NCBI GenBank assembly: GCA_013177855.1 | Contig: JABLYA010000001.1 | Location: 2,498,983 to 2,562,982 of the forward strand | Origin: Ignavibacteria bacterium | GTDB taxonomy: Bacteria > Bacteroidota > Ignavibacteria > Ch128b | Direction: 5' to 3' | Length of the DNA: 64,000 bases | In this document: positions 37,348-47,155 of the stretch, in pieces | Position numbering within the stretch: the stretch's first letter is position 1 | How the letters are laid out: each line of letters opens with the position of its first letter | Position numbers and translations under genes: made by a program | Notes under the pieces: model-generated | Databases searched by the model: none | Seen by the model: the letters and a program-made list of their open reading frames with translations, nothing else | What the model was told of the DNA's origin: nothing

Positions 37348-38673
37348 TCACTTAAGATAAATTACTTTTTTGGCAGCGGAGTATTTATTCAAAGAAATTT
37401 TGATGAAATATACTCCGCTGTTTTTTATTTCGGGATAAAATTCAAATATGTGATTGCCTTGATTAAAAAATTTATCCTCAATGATTTGAAGTCTCTCGCC
37501 AAGAATTGAGAAAAGTTCAATCCTCAATTTACCTGATTGTTTTAGATTAACTAAAATTTTTGTGTTTGAGTTGAAAGGATTCGGGAAAATTTCGAAATCA
37601 ATGACTCTTACATTAATTGGATTTATTGATTTTATATCTTCAACTTTCGTTGAGAGAGGTGGAATGTATTTCAAAAAATATCCACTATCACAAACTGCAT
37701 AACCGTGAAGCGAATCGGTAAAAATTATTTTATTAGGTTGAACTGAATCAGGAGTAGGATATTCTGTCCAATTATAACCCGAGTCAATCGTTACTAAAAA
37801 TTTTCTTTCACCTTTTAAATTAAGCCAGCCTTCCTTGTCATTCCGGAAAGCGACCGAGTTTGCAATTCCAAAAATGTCAAGAGTTCGATAATTCCAGGTC
37901 AAACCAAAATCTGTAGAATGACTTACAGCAGTTCCATATTCATAATCTCCACCAACAGCAAAGACAAAATCATTATTGATGATCTGAAAATCATTAATTG
38001 GTTCGGGTCCAATTGCAAATGCATCCCAGTTTTCACCTCCATCTGTGGTTCGCCAGATCACACCAAAAATATCGATTACGCCGCCGCAACCAATGCCAAA
38101 ATTGTTATTAAAAAATTTGATCTTTTTAATTGGGAAATTTGAGAATTGGATATTATTTATTTTTGCTTCACTCCAGTCTAAACCACCATTTCGTGTCCTT
38201 AATATTACGCCTGGTTCACCGCAAATCCATCCATTTAAAGAATCTTGAAAGATTATTGAATAGATAAATGTAAAATCTTTACCGTAGATTTCTGAAGTCC
38301 AGGTATCACCGCCATTTGTTGTTTTGAGAAAAGTTGTTCCAACTGGACCATACTGATTTCGGTGCCAGGTTAAAGCCCAACCAAAAAGTGAATCAAGAAA
38401 AAATATATCATGAATTGATGTATTGACTGTGCTGCTTTGTGTTGTCCAGTTATTACCGCCATCTGAAGTAAAAAGAATAATTCCAGAATCACCTGCAACC
38501 CATCCTTTTAAGCTGTCTAAAAAGAATATCGACTTTAAATTCTTGAAAGTTGGGGTTTGAGCTTTAATCCAGTTGCCTTGTGAAAATAAATTATAGTTAG
38601 TAAAAATAACTAAAGTGACAGCGAGTGGAATTAATCTATAATGCAAAAAATTTTTGATTGAATTACTTCTCAT
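37348..38673 (-). CDS. T9SS-secreted YCF48/BNR beta-propeller protein (7 repeats)
   Basis: This 441-residue protein has a signal-like hydrophobic N-terminus (about 12-31). By eye, seven YCF48-type repeats (first GDSGIILFTSDGGNNW, last CDSGYFLKY) cover about residues 35-340, which fits one seven-bladed propeller. The C-terminal region with NPFNSNTKI and NSGVYFIKI is a T9SS sorting domain ending AKKVIYLK. It converges on the preceding T9SS gene with one base between stops. A terminator-like repeat for that gene lies inside this coding sequence. Confidence 0.87.
   Translation of the reverse strand: MRSNSIKNFLHYRLIPLAVTLVIFTNYNLFSQGNWIKAQTPTFKNLKSIFFLDSLKGWVAGDSGIILFTSDGGNNWTTQSSTVNTSIHDIFFLDSLFGWALTWHRNQYGPVGTTFLKTTNGGDTWTSEIYGKDFTFIYSIIFQDSLNGWICGEPGVILRTRNGGLDWSEAKINNIQFSNFPIKKIKFFNNNFGIGCGGVIDIFGVIWRTTDGGENWDAFAIGPEPINDFQIINNDFVFAVGGDYEYGTAVSHSTDFGLTWNYRTLDIFGIANSVAFRNDKEGWLNLKGERKFLVTIDSGYNWTEYPTPDSVQPNKIIFTDSLHGYAVCDSGYFLKYIPPLSTKVEDIKSINPINVRVIDFEIFPNPFNSNTKILVNLKQSGKLRIELFSILGERLQIIEDKFFNQGNHIFEFYPEIKNSGVYFIKISLNKYSAAKKVIYLK
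37374..37426 (+). terminator. Probable terminator of the forward T9SS gene, inside the convergent gene
   Basis: CAGCGGAGTAT (37374-37384) and ATACTCCGCTG (37410-37420) form a perfect 11-base stem with a 25-base loop, followed by TTTTTT. It lies 28 bases past the stop of the forward gene but within the coding region of the reverse-strand gene. Confidence 0.55.
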
Positions 38674-38773
38674 CTTAAAAATTTATTTATGTGTATCTCA
38701 AAATTTCTAATCAAAACTCTTATAAATTTTATTTTGTAATGAGAAAATGAATTAAAGATGAACCAATTAAAAA

Positions 38774-40906
38774 TTAAAACTTCCCAACTTTGAGTCTAAC
38801 AGGTTCCCAACAAATAAGATCACTTGCAGCTTTGATTTGTAAATCTTGAGAGTCAATAACTTCATCTTCGGGTTTTCTCTGCACTAATGAATATTTACCG
38901 CTGCTATCGAGTACTCTTGCATTAACATTATCTGACAATTGCAGTTTTAGAATGTTGTTCAAAATAAAACTTCCAATAACTTTTGATTTGATTGGGAAAA
39001 TAACTTCAACTCTTCGATTTAAGTTTCTTTCCATCAGATCTGCGCTGCCAGAATAAATTTTTGAATTACCATTGTTGTAGAAGTAAAAAACTCTCGAATG
39101 TTCAAGAAATCTTCCAACTATGCTTATAACTTTAATATTTTCGCTAACCCCCTTAATTCCAGGTTTTAACATACATATTCCTCGAACAAGTAAATCTATT
39201 TTGACTCCTTCGCATGAAGCTCGGTATAAAGTCTGAATCATTTCGGGATCAGTAATTGAATTGACTTTAATTATGATATAACCATTTCCATACTTTTTAT
39301 GTGATTGAATTTCTTCTTCGATAAGTTCAATTAATTTTTCACGCATATTAATTGGGGCAATCAGGAGTTCTTTATAATTATCCTGCTCGGAATAACCAGT
39401 TAAATAATTGAATAGTTCTGTTACATCATCAGCGATATCTTCATCACAAGTAAATAAACCGAGATCAGAATATTGTCGAGCTGTTGTTATGTTATAATTT
39501 CCAGTTGAAAGATGAACATATCGTCTAAGTCCGGTTCCTTCGCGGCGAATTACAAGTGTAACTTTACAATGTGTTTTAAGTCCAACAAGTCCATAAACAA
39601 CATGAACACCAACTTTTTCCAATCTGCGCGCCCATTGAATATTGTTTTCTTCATCAAATCGGGCTTTTAGTTCAACCAGTGCTGCAACTTGTTTTCCATT
39701 TTCAGCCGCTTCGATTAAATTTTCTACAATTGGTGAATTTGAACCGACACGATAAAGAGTCTGTTTTATGGTTAATACATCAGGATCAGTTGATGCAGCT
39801 CTCAAGAAATTTATTACAGGAAGAAATGAATGATAAGGGTGACTTAAAAGAATATCGTTCTTTTTTATGGCTGAAAAGATATCATCATTTTCTTCAAAGA
39901 CTTTTGGTATAGAAGGAGAAAATGGTTTGAATTTTAAATTTTGAAATGGTAGATCGTATAGGGAGATTAAATCACCGAGAGAAAGAGGACCATTCAAAAT
40001 CTGAATTGATTCATCAGATATTTCAAGATTTTTCTTTAAGAGATTTAAAATTTGTGTTGGTAATTCGTTTTCAATTTCTAAACGAACGACTGCTCCAAAT
40101 TTTCTTTGTCTTATATTTTCTTCGATTACTTTCAACAAATCATCGGCTTCATCTTCTTGAATTTCTATATCTGTATCTCTTGTAACCCGAAAAAGATAAG
40201 AATCAATTATGTGCATTTTTGGAAAAAGAGATTCTAAATTAGCCTGAATGACCTGCTCAAGATAAGTTAATCTTATTTTTCCACTCTGTTTTCTTCCAGA
40301 GTTCAGCTTTTCCTTAATTTGATTGATATTGATAAAGCGAGGTAAATTTTTTGGAACTTTAACTCTTGCAAAGTGTCTTTCACCCGTAGGTTTTTCGATC
40401 CTTACTCCAAGATTTAATGAAAGGTTTGAAATATGAGGAAATGGTCTGCCTGGATCAAATGCCAGAGGTGTAAGTGTTGGGAAAATCTCTTTGATGTAAT
40501 ATTGCTTCAAGAGATTTTGTTCGTCTTCCTCAAGATCATCGTAATTTAAAATTTCAATCCCATTTTCTTTTAGACTCGGAAGCACATCGTTTAAGTAACA
40601 ATTCATATGAATTTTAAGTAATTCATCAACTCGAGCTTTTATCAGATTTAAAGCTTCAATTGGTGTAAGCCCATCAATTCCTATGTTGCTGATGCCGGCT
40701 GAGATTTGTTCCATTAAACCGGAAACACGAATCATATAGAATTCATCAAGATTGGTGCAAAAAATAGAAAGGAATTTTACTCTTTCAAGCAAAGGTAATT
40801 CTTTATCAAGAGCTTCCTCAAGAACTCTTCTGTTGAATTCAATCCAGCTTAAATCTCTGTTAAAATAATATTGAGGATCTTTAAACTTCTTGAGATTATT
40901 TTTCAT
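38774..40906 (-). CDS. ppk1: Polyphosphate kinase 1
   Basis: The start is set at the ATG of MKNNLKKFKD, five codons inside the longest frame, giving 710 residues; no clear ribosome-binding site decides between them. N-terminal YYFNRDLSWIEFN, central KQTLYRVGSNSPIV, the catalytic H in GLKTHCKVT, and HLSTGNYNITTARQYSDLG are all hallmark Ppk1 stretches. It makes and degrades inorganic polyphosphate from ATP at the membrane/cytoplasm. No ppx gene is adjacent. The length is normal. Confidence 0.95.
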   Translation of the reverse strand: MKNNLKKFKDPQYYFNRDLSWIEFNRRVLEEALDKELPLLERVKFLSIFCTNLDEFYMIRVSGLMEQISAGISNIGIDGLTPIEALNLIKARVDELLKIHMNCYLNDVLPSLKENGIEILNYDDLEEDEQNLLKQYYIKEIFPTLTPLAFDPGRPFPHISNLSLNLGVRIEKPTGERHFARVKVPKNLPRFININQIKEKLNSGRKQSGKIRLTYLEQVIQANLESLFPKMHIIDSYLFRVTRDTDIEIQEDEADDLLKVIEENIRQRKFGAVVRLEIENELPTQILNLLKKNLEISDESIQILNGPLSLGDLISLYDLPFQNLKFKPFSPSIPKVFEENDDIFSAIKKNDILLSHPYHSFLPVINFLRAASTDPDVLTIKQTLYRVGSNSPIVENLIEAAENGKQVAALVELKARFDEENNIQWARRLEKVGVHVVYGLVGLKTHCKVTLVIRREGTGLRRYVHLSTGNYNITTARQYSDLGLFTCDEDIADDVTELFNYLTGYSEQDNYKELLIAPINMREKLIELIEEEIQSHKKYGNGYIIIKVNSITDPEMIQTLYRASCEGVKIDLLVRGICMLKPGIKGVSENIKVISIVGRFLEHSRVFYFYNNGNSKIYSGSADLMERNLNRRVEVIFPIKSKVIGSFILNNILKLQLSDNVNARVLDSSGKYSLVQRKPEDEVIDSQDLQIKAASDLICWEPVRLKVGKF

Positions 40907-41120
40907 AATTAATGCCAGCAAGTTTTTATCAAGAATAAGTAAAATTTTAGAAAAATTCTAAGAAGATTGGTCAATATGACTTTACTAAAATAAATTCGTT
41001 TGATTTGTAATTGTAAGTTTATTCCAGATAAAGTTTTTCATATCTATCATACAAATTATAGAAAAATCAATTTTATCAGTTGAATAAATATTTTTATTTT
41101 TCATAAAAAGAAAGGTCAAA

Positions 41121-41930
41121 TTGAACACACTTGAGATTTTATTTATTGGTGATATAGTCGGTAAACCCGGACTTCAAATACTTCAGACATTCCTTAAAAA
41201 TTTGGTTGAGAATAATAAAATTGATTTTATCATTGCGAATGGTGAAAATGTAGCTGATGGCAAAGGCATTACTGAAAAAGAATTAAAAATTTTGAACGAG
41301 CTCGGAATAAATGTAATTACTGGCGGTAATCATATTTTTGAGAAACAACAATTTCAGGAGATTGCAAAAACAGAAAAGAATGTGCTGAGGCCTTTAAATT
41401 ATCCAAAAGGTACATTTGGTCAAGGATATGTTGTGATGGATCATAATGGAACTAAAATTACAGTTGCTTCACTGCAAGGCAGAGCATTTTTACCAGCAAT
41501 TGATTGTCCATTTAGAACAGCCGAATGGTTAATTGCAAAAGTTAAGAAGGAATCCAATATAATTATAATTGATTTTCATGCTGAAGCTACTGCCGAGAAA
41601 ATTGCTCTTGCAAGTTTCTTAGATGGAAAAGTCACCGCAGTCATTGGAACTCACACACATATCCAGACAGCCGATGAGAGAATTTTACCAAATGGAACAG
41701 CGTACATAACAGATGTTGGTATGACTGGACCTTATGACTCAGTTATTGGTATGAAAAAAGAAGCGGCGATAAACAGATTTTTATATCAGACTCCACAGAA
41801 GTATCAAACTGCTCAGGATGATATTCATCTTGCTGCAGTCATTATATCAGTTGATAAATCTACTGGAAAAGCCAAAAAAATTCGAAGAATATTTTTCCCT
41901 GAATTTCAAAACGAAATTACTGAACAATGA
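41121..41930 (+). CDS. YmdB-family metallophosphoesterase (TIGR00282-type)
   Basis: A TTG start at 41121 with GAAAGG just upstream gives 269 residues. Metallophosphoesterase motifs are FIGDIVGKPG (about 7-16), NGENVADGKG, TGGNHIFEK, DFHAEATAEK and GTHTHIQTAD in order, exactly the YmdB arrangement. YmdB hydrolyses cyclic nucleotides and influences biofilm and stress decisions in Bacillus. Here it overlaps folD by 4 bases and heads a tightly packed operon through trmH. Confidence 0.9.
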   Translation: MNTLEILFIGDIVGKPGLQILQTFLKNLVENNKIDFIIANGENVADGKGITEKELKILNELGINVITGGNHIFEKQQFQEIAKTEKNVLRPLNYPKGTFGQGYVVMDHNGTKITVASLQGRAFLPAIDCPFRTAEWLIAKVKKESNIIIIDFHAEATAEKIALASFLDGKVTAVIGTHTHIQTADERILPNGTAYITDVGMTGPYDSVIGMKKEAAINRFLYQTPQKYQTAQDDIHLAAVIISVDKSTGKAKKIRRIFFPEFQNEITEQ

Positions 41931-42826
41931 AAGCCCAAATTTTAGACGGTAAAAATACAGCTGCTTTAATTCGTAATAGAATTAAAGAAATAATTGAAAA
42001 AGATTTCAAACCAAGAAATTTTCAACCAGGTCTTGTCGCTATTATAGTTGGGAAAAACCCTGCTTCAAAAATTTATGTGAATTCAAAAGCAAAAGCCTGT
42101 CAGGAAGTTGGTATTTTTTCTAAAGTAATTGAACTTGAAGAATCAACTTCTCAAAATGATTTGGTCGATTTAATAAAACAATTGAACATTAATCCAAAAT
42201 ATCATGGAATTTTAGTACAACAACCGTTGCCACCTCATATCAATACTCAATTTGTAAATGAATCAATCGATCCCGATAAAGATGTGGATGGCTTTCATCC
42301 AGTTAATATGGGTAAACTTTTACTCGGTGAGGAATGCTTCGTACCATGCACACCGCTTGGAATAATCGAATTGCTGAAGCACTATAAAATTGATTTGAGT
42401 GGGAAAGATGTTGTTATAATTGGTAGAAGTAATATAGTCGGTAAACCGCTTGCAGCAATGCTGATGCAGAAAAATAAATTCACAAATGCAACTGTAACAA
42501 TTTGTCATTCAGCTACTAAGGACATCTCTTTTTATACAAAAAATGCTGATATTGTAATTGTTGCAATTGGCAAGGCAGAATTCTTAAAAGCTGAAATGAT
42601 TAAAGAAAATGCAATTGTAATTGATGTTGGAATTAATAGAGTTGAAGATTTAAATTCAGAGAAAGGTTATAGAATTGTTGGAGATGTAAAATTTGATGAA
42701 GTATCTGAGAAAGCAAGTTATATTACTCCAGTCCCTGGAGGAGTTGGACCTATGACAATAGCGATGCTTCTTAAAAATACTTTAATTGCAAGTTCAAAAT
42801 ATTATGGGTTGGAAGTAAATGTATAA
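41927..42826 (+). CDS. folD: Bifunctional methylenetetrahydrofolate dehydrogenase/cyclohydrolase
   Basis: This 299-residue protein carries YVNSKAKAC (catalytic Lys region, about 46-54), VQQPLPPHI (about 96-104), [13 protein letters not shown] (about 119-131) and the NADP-binding GRSNIVGKP (about 165-173), with [14 protein letters not shown] near the end. It interconverts one-carbon folates for purine, formate and methyl-group metabolism. It overlaps ymdB by 4 and deoC by 8 bases. Standard length and no missing motif. Confidence 0.95.
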   Translation: MKAQILDGKNTAALIRNRIKEIIEKDFKPRNFQPGLVAIIVGKNPASKIYVNSKAKACQEVGIFSKVIELEESTSQNDLVDLIKQLNINPKYHGILVQQPLPPHINTQFVNESIDPDKDVDGFHPVNMGKLLLGEECFVPCTPLGIIELLKHYKIDLSGKDVVIIGRSNIVGKPLAAMLMQKNKFTNATVTICHSATKDISFYTKNADIVIVAIGKAEFLKAEMIKENAIVIDVGINRVEDLNSEKGYRIVGDVKFDEVSEKASYITPVPGGVGPMTIAMLLKNTLIASSKYYGLEVNV

Positions 42827-43688
42827 ATCATTAATCGATCGAGTAATCCAGGAAGTTCTGATTGAGCACTCACTTCAAAAAACGCTTTGCGATGATGGAG
42901 TGTGTGCAGGTTGCGGTCATTGTCTTTTTCACAAAAAAGATGCAGTTAAGAATGTAATTGACAGTGGTGCGGATAGAATTTCGACATCGATCGGCATTCC
43001 TGAGCCTGTTGAATATGATATTGCACGAATGATTGATCATACTTTACTTAAACCGGAAGCAACCCTTGATGATATTAAAAAGCTCTGTGATGAAGCCAGA
43101 CAATTTCATTTTGCATCTGTTTGTGTTAATCCTGGATTTGTAAAGTTTTGTTATGAACAATTAAAAAATACAGATGTTAAAGTATGTACTGTTATTGGTT
43201 TCCCTCTCGGAGCTACAACAACCGAGACAAAAAGGTTTGAAGCTCATCAGGCGATTGAAAATGGCGCCGAAGAACTTGATATGGTGATTAATATTGGTAT
43301 GCTTAAATCAGGAAAATATGATTATGTCTTCAATGATATTCAACAAGTTGTTCTTGAAGCAAAGCCAAAAAGAGTTTTGGTAAAAGTGATAATTGAAACT
43401 TGTCTTTTAACAGATGAAGAAAAAATAAAAGCATGTTTAATCGCAAAAGATGCTGGTGCTGATTTCGTAAAAACTTCGACTGGTTTCAGTAAAGGTGGTG
43501 CAACAGCTGGTGATGTTGCACTTATGAAATATGTCGTGGGTGGAAGTGTTGGAGTTAAAGCAAGTGGAGGCATTCGATCAAGGGAAGATGCAGAGTTGAT
43601 GATTGCAAGCGGTGCTGACCGAATTGGTGCAAGTGCAAGCGTAAAAATTGTTCAAAATATAAAGGACGAAACAACTAAGGGTTACTAA
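42819..43688 (+). CDS. deoC: Deoxyribose-phosphate aldolase with N-terminal targeting-like extension
   Basis: This 289-residue protein has a DeoC core from about residue 68 ([12 protein letters not shown]). [25 protein letters not shown] and the Schiff-base lysine K218 in F-V-K-T-S-T-G-F are intact. It splits deoxyribose-5-phosphate into acetaldehyde and glyceraldehyde-3-phosphate. The ~67-residue extension is unlike household DeoC. It starts with an amphipathic helix containing [10 protein letters not shown], like microcompartment encapsulation peptides, then a cysteine cluster C24-x4-C29-x2-C32-x2-C35. With the PduS/PduT genes elsewhere in the window, a microcompartment role is likely but inferred. 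It overlaps folD. Confidence 0.9.
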   Translation: MYKSLIDRVIQEVLIEHSLQKTLCDDGVCAGCGHCLFHKKDAVKNVIDSGADRISTSIGIPEPVEYDIARMIDHTLLKPEATLDDIKKLCDEARQFHFASVCVNPGFVKFCYEQLKNTDVKVCTVIGFPLGATTTETKRFEAHQAIENGAEELDMVINIGMLKSGKYDYVFNDIQQVVLEAKPKRVLVKVIIETCLLTDEEKIKACLIAKDAGADFVKTSTGFSKGGATAGDVALMKYVVGGSVGVKASGGIRSREDAELMIASGADRIGASASVKIVQNIKDETTKGY

Positions 43689-43916
43689 ATGAAATTTGTA
43701 ATCGAGATTAAAAAAGAACTGGATGGTTATATGGCTCGTGTCCCTGCTATTAAAGATTGTGAAGTGTGGGCAGAGGAACACGAGGTAGCTTTAAGTAAGA
43801 TTATCAATCTTTTAGCTTATTTCCTCAAACTGGATAAAAATTTTTATTACAGGTTAGATATAACGAAAAATTCAAAAGATTTTGTCAGCTATACCATTAA
43901 TATTAGAGAACAATAA
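43689..43916 (+). CDS. Small HicB-like fold protein
   Basis: This 75-residue protein has the pattern KFVIEIKKELDGYMARVPAI (1-21) followed by D-C and a helix E-V-A-L-S-K-I-I. It resembles the partial RNase H fold of HicB/UPF0150 antitoxins (…DGxYxAxVPxxxxC…eAl..). No HicA toxin gene is adjacent and no DNA-binding domain follows. It starts on the base after deoC and overlaps trmH by one base, so it is translated as part of the housekeeping operon. Function unknown; an orphan HicB-type protein is the best description. Confidence 0.6.
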   Translation: MKFVIEIKKELDGYMARVPAIKDCEVWAEEHEVALSKIINLLAYFLKLDKNFYYRLDITKNSKDFVSYTINIREQ

Positions 43917-44509
43917 TGAATTTGAATCTTAGAACAGAAGAAAGAATAAAAAAAATCACAGATGTTCTTAATCAAAAGCAACCTCATTTAACGGTAGTTT
44001 TAGAAAATATTCACGATCCTCATAATGTTAGCGCAATACTTCGAACCTGTGATGCTGTTGGAGTACTTGAAGTACACTTGCTTTATACAACCGAACAATT
44101 TCCAGAAATTTCTAAAGCAAGTTCCGTCAGTGCGAATAAGTGGATGAAACTAAAAAAGCATTCATCTTACGAAGAATTTTATCAGAAAATGAAATCCGAA
44201 GGTTTTTTAATTGCTGCATCTCATCTTGACAAATATTCCTACCTTTACGATGAACTTGATTATACCAAACCTATCGCGTTAATCTTTGGTAATGAACATC
44301 GCGGTGTTAGTGATGAACTTTTGAAATACTGTGATCTGACATTTAAAATTCCAATGCATGGAATGATTCAAAGTCTGAATGTTTCTGTTGCAGCTGCTGT
44401 GACTTTATATTGGGCTGAAAGTGTTTTGCGCCGAAGTGGATTTTATAATAAACGACAACTTGACGAGTTAACTTTTAAACAAATATTCGAAGAATGGATT
44501 CAAAAATGA
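43916..44509 (+). CDS. trmH: SpoU/TrmH-family RNA 2'-O-methyltransferase
   Basis: This 197-residue SPOUT protein shows the motifs in order: NIHDPHNVSAILRTCDAVG (motif 1, about 32-50), ALIFGNEHRGVSDELL (motif 2, about 120-135) and IPMHGMIQSLNVSVAAAV (motif 3, about 144-161). The short length and these forms fit tRNA (guanosine-18-2'-O) methyltransferase TrmH. It is translationally coupled to the HicB-like gene. The exact RNA target could also be rRNA, as SpoU members vary. Confidence 0.87.
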   Translation: MNLNLRTEERIKKITDVLNQKQPHLTVVLENIHDPHNVSAILRTCDAVGVLEVHLLYTTEQFPEISKASSVSANKWMKLKKHSSYEEFYQKMKSEGFLIAASHLDKYSYLYDELDYTKPIALIFGNEHRGVSDELLKYCDLTFKIPMHGMIQSLNVSVAAAVTLYWAESVLRRSGFYNKRQLDELTFKQIFEEWIQK

Positions 44510-44519
44510 GGATTTAAAA

Positions 44520-45611
44520 ATGGCTGAAGTAAGATTAGTAAATGTTAGTAAGATTTATGATAATAACCTGGTAGCAGTTAAGGATGTGACTTTTACAGTT
44601 AATGACAAAGAGTTTGTAGTGATTGTTGGACCTTCAGGATGTGGCAAGACGACAACTTTGAGAATGATCGCTGGACTTGAAGAAATTTCAAAAGGTGAGC
44701 TGTATATCGATAATGTACTGGTAAATAATGTCCCGGCTAAAGATAGAGATATTGCAATGGTTTTTCAGAACTATGCATTGTATCCGCATATGACAGTTTT
44801 TGAGAATATGGCTTTCGGACTAAAAATCAGGAAACTTCCAAAAGATGAAATTAAAAAACGAGTTCACGAAGCTGCTCGGATTTTAGAGATAGAACATTTG
44901 CTCGATCGTAAACCAAAACAATTAAGTGGCGGACAAAGACAACGAGTTGCTGTGGGGCGAGCAATTGTCAGAAAACCTAAAGTTTTTCTTTTTGATGAAC
45001 CTTTAAGCAATCTCGATGCAAAACTTCGTGTTCAAATGAGAACTGAGATTTCAAAACTTCATCAAAGACTTGAAGCGACAATCGTTTATGTCACTCATGA
45101 TCAGGTCGAGGCAATGACAATGGGAGATAGAATCGTCGTGATGAAAGATGGCGTAGTTCAACAAATAGATACACCGCTCAATCTTTACAATCGGCCAATT
45201 AATAAATTTGTCGCTGGGTTTATTGGAAGTCCGGCAATGAATTTCATTGAAGGTAAACTTGTTCTCGAAAATGGTTTAAAGTTTGTTTCCAAACAGAATG
45301 GACTTTCTTTCCAAATTCCTGATAGTTTTGACTTAAAAAATGCAATAAATAAATCTGTCATTCTCGGAATTAGGCCTGAAGATTTTGTTCCAGTTTTGAA
45401 TAATAATTCTTTTCCAAAAGTTGATGTGAATGTAGAGGTTGTTGAACCGATGGGCAATGAATCATTTGTTTATTTTGTTATCGATGATGTTCAGTGTGTT
45501 GCAAGGATCAGTTCCGATATTGCTGTTAAACCAAATCAGAAATTTTCCTTCTTTATAAATCCTCAAAAGTTGCATTTCTTCGATGTTGAAACTGAACAAA
45601 GATTAAATTAA
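44520..45611 (+). CDS. ABC transporter ATP-binding protein, MalK/UgpC type
   Basis: This 363-residue ATPase has Walker A GPSGCGKTT (about 38-46), the signature LSGGQRQRV (about 135-143), Walker B VFLFDEP, the switch His in VTHDQ, and C-terminal OB/TOBE domains (about 240-360) as in MalK, UgpC and MsmK. Such ATPases energise sugar or glycerol-phosphate importers and may serve several. No permease or binding-protein gene is adjacent, so it probably works with a transporter encoded elsewhere. It follows trmH by 10 bases. Confidence 0.92.
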   Translation: MAEVRLVNVSKIYDNNLVAVKDVTFTVNDKEFVVIVGPSGCGKTTTLRMIAGLEEISKGELYIDNVLVNNVPAKDRDIAMVFQNYALYPHMTVFENMAFGLKIRKLPKDEIKKRVHEAARILEIEHLLDRKPKQLSGGQRQRVAVGRAIVRKPKVFLFDEPLSNLDAKLRVQMRTEISKLHQRLEATIVYVTHDQVEAMTMGDRIVVMKDGVVQQIDTPLNLYNRPINKFVAGFIGSPAMNFIEGKLVLENGLKFVSKQNGLSFQIPDSFDLKNAINKSVILGIRPEDFVPVLNNNSFPKVDVNVEVVEPMGNESFVYFVIDDVQCVARISSDIAVKPNQKFSFFINPQKLHFFDVETEQRLN

Positions 45612-45641
45612 GTTTGTTCAGAAAGATTTGATTAGTTAGAA

Positions 45642-45672
45642 AATTAACCCGGTTGGGCTAATTATCTTTTAA
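45642..45672 (+). terminator. Possible terminator after the MalK-type gene
   Basis: AATTA-a-CCC and GGG-c-TAATT form an imperfect stem around GGTT, followed by ATCTTTTAA. It lies between the ATPase gene and the next T9SS gene. The imperfect stem and weak T-run keep confidence moderate. Confidence 0.45.
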
Positions 45673-45692
45673 TAAAAAAATAGGAGGTCAAA

Positions 45693-47126
45693 ATGCAACG
45701 CTTTTCTTTTTTATTTTCAATATTTACTCTTTATTTAAGTACAATTTTTGCTCAGGATTTTCAGGTAACCAATATGAATGGTTATGTTGTCGAAAATCCG
45801 AAGTTCTCAATTGCAAATGGTAATGTTTATTTAACATTTGCGACAAATACAAAACTTTACAAATTCCCTGTTTCTGGACCTCAGACACCAATTTCGGATC
45901 CGATTAATTTTGATCCATCTTTCTGGGGACCATCAGTAGTTGATATTGCTGCATCTGGAAATTATGTTTATACAATTGTTAACGATTACAAGTATCCTTA
46001 CTTTATTGAAAGAATCGGTTATTCCTCAAATGCCGCTTTAGATTGGAATAATTTTACCATTGATACCATTCAATTAACTAACTACATTCCAATAAGATGG
46101 GATGTACCAAAAGTAATTGCAAGCTCGCAGGGAAATCCATATTTCTTTTATTATGTTTTTGAAAATCAAAATGATACATCAGGACTGTACCTTTATACTT
46201 TTGGCGGCAAGAAAAAATTAGATGTTTATTCACCAACAGCAAGATATGAATATGGAATTTCACCATTTGTAATTACAAAAAACAATGTTGATCATATTTA
46301 TGTTGCATACTTTATCGATTCGTCTTATTACTTTATTCATTCGAGTGATGGCGGCCAAAACTTTTCTCAACCAAAAGTAATTCAGAATTTTAAAGTGATG
46401 TGGCCCTCAGATTGGTTCAGAAACAGATTCCAGTTAGATAATAATGGTAAATTATATTTCTACTATTTTTACAGATACTTTGGGATGCCAGGACCCGGTC
46501 AACCGCCAGAAGATAAAATGTATCATCTCGTTACCAGTTCAACTGATTGGGGTACAAATTGGTCTGAGCCAATTTTGATAGATACTAATTTTTATGATCT
46601 GGATTTCAGAATTGTTGAAAATAAGTTTGTCAAAAGTTATGTCGAACAAAATAATCTTTATATTCAATCAAGCACAGACTTGATAAACTGGTCCGATAGA
46701 GTCAGAGTAAATTCAGTTGATAGTTCTGTAATGGCAGATTTCTCAACGGAGGTTTATAATAACAAACTTGCAATTGCCTGGAAGGATCATAGAACTGGTA
46801 ATGATGAAATTTTTTATCGATTAATGGATATTCCAACCGATGTTGTTGAAAATACAATTCCAGCACAATTTAATCTTTATCAGAATTTCCCAAATCCATT
46901 TAATCCAATAACTACTATATCATTTACATTGAATCAAAAAGCAAAAACTTCATTAAGAGTTTTTGATATCTTTGGAAAGCTCATCAAAGAAATATTAAAT
47001 GATGAGTTAGAAGCAGGGGAATATAATCTTGAATTCAATGCAAATGGTCTAAGCAGTGGAACTTATTTTTATCAATTGACCTCTGGCAATTTCAGAGAAA
47101 CTAAAAAGATGATATTGATAAAATAG
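45693..47126 (+). CDS. T9SS-secreted sialidase-like propeller protein of unknown function
   Basis: This 477-residue protein has a signal peptide (1-20, ending F-A-Q). A repetitive beta body contains Asp-box-like S-x-D-x-G-x-x-W/F segments (HSSDGGQNF, SSTDWGTNW), and a late AWKDHRTGNDEIFYR motif is common in exo-sialidase/BNR-like proteins. The C-terminal T9SS domain N-F-P-N-P-F-N-P...GTYFYQL ends KKMILIK. Catalytic sialidase residues could not be confirmed. TAGGAGGT precedes the start and a strong terminator follows. Confidence 0.82.
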   Translation: MQRFSFLFSIFTLYLSTIFAQDFQVTNMNGYVVENPKFSIANGNVYLTFATNTKLYKFPVSGPQTPISDPINFDPSFWGPSVVDIAASGNYVYTIVNDYKYPYFIERIGYSSNAALDWNNFTIDTIQLTNYIPIRWDVPKVIASSQGNPYFFYYVFENQNDTSGLYLYTFGGKKKLDVYSPTARYEYGISPFVITKNNVDHIYVAYFIDSSYYFIHSSDGGQNFSQPKVIQNFKVMWPSDWFRNRFQLDNNGKLYFYYFYRYFGMPGPGQPPEDKMYHLVTSSTDWGTNWSEPILIDTNFYDLDFRIVENKFVKSYVEQNNLYIQSSTDLINWSDRVRVNSVDSSVMADFSTEVYNNKLAIAWKDHRTGNDEIFYRLMDIPTDVVENTIPAQFNLYQNFPNPFNPITTISFTLNQKAKTSLRVFDIFGKLIKEILNDELEAGEYNLEFNANGLSSGTYFYQLTSGNFRETKKMILIK

Positions 47127-47155
47127 TTTTAATAAAATCCACAAGCCTTTCAAAT

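Noticed and set aside
43689-43916. A HicAB toxin-antitoxin system
   Set aside because: No HicA-like toxin gene is adjacent; both neighbours are deoC and trmH.
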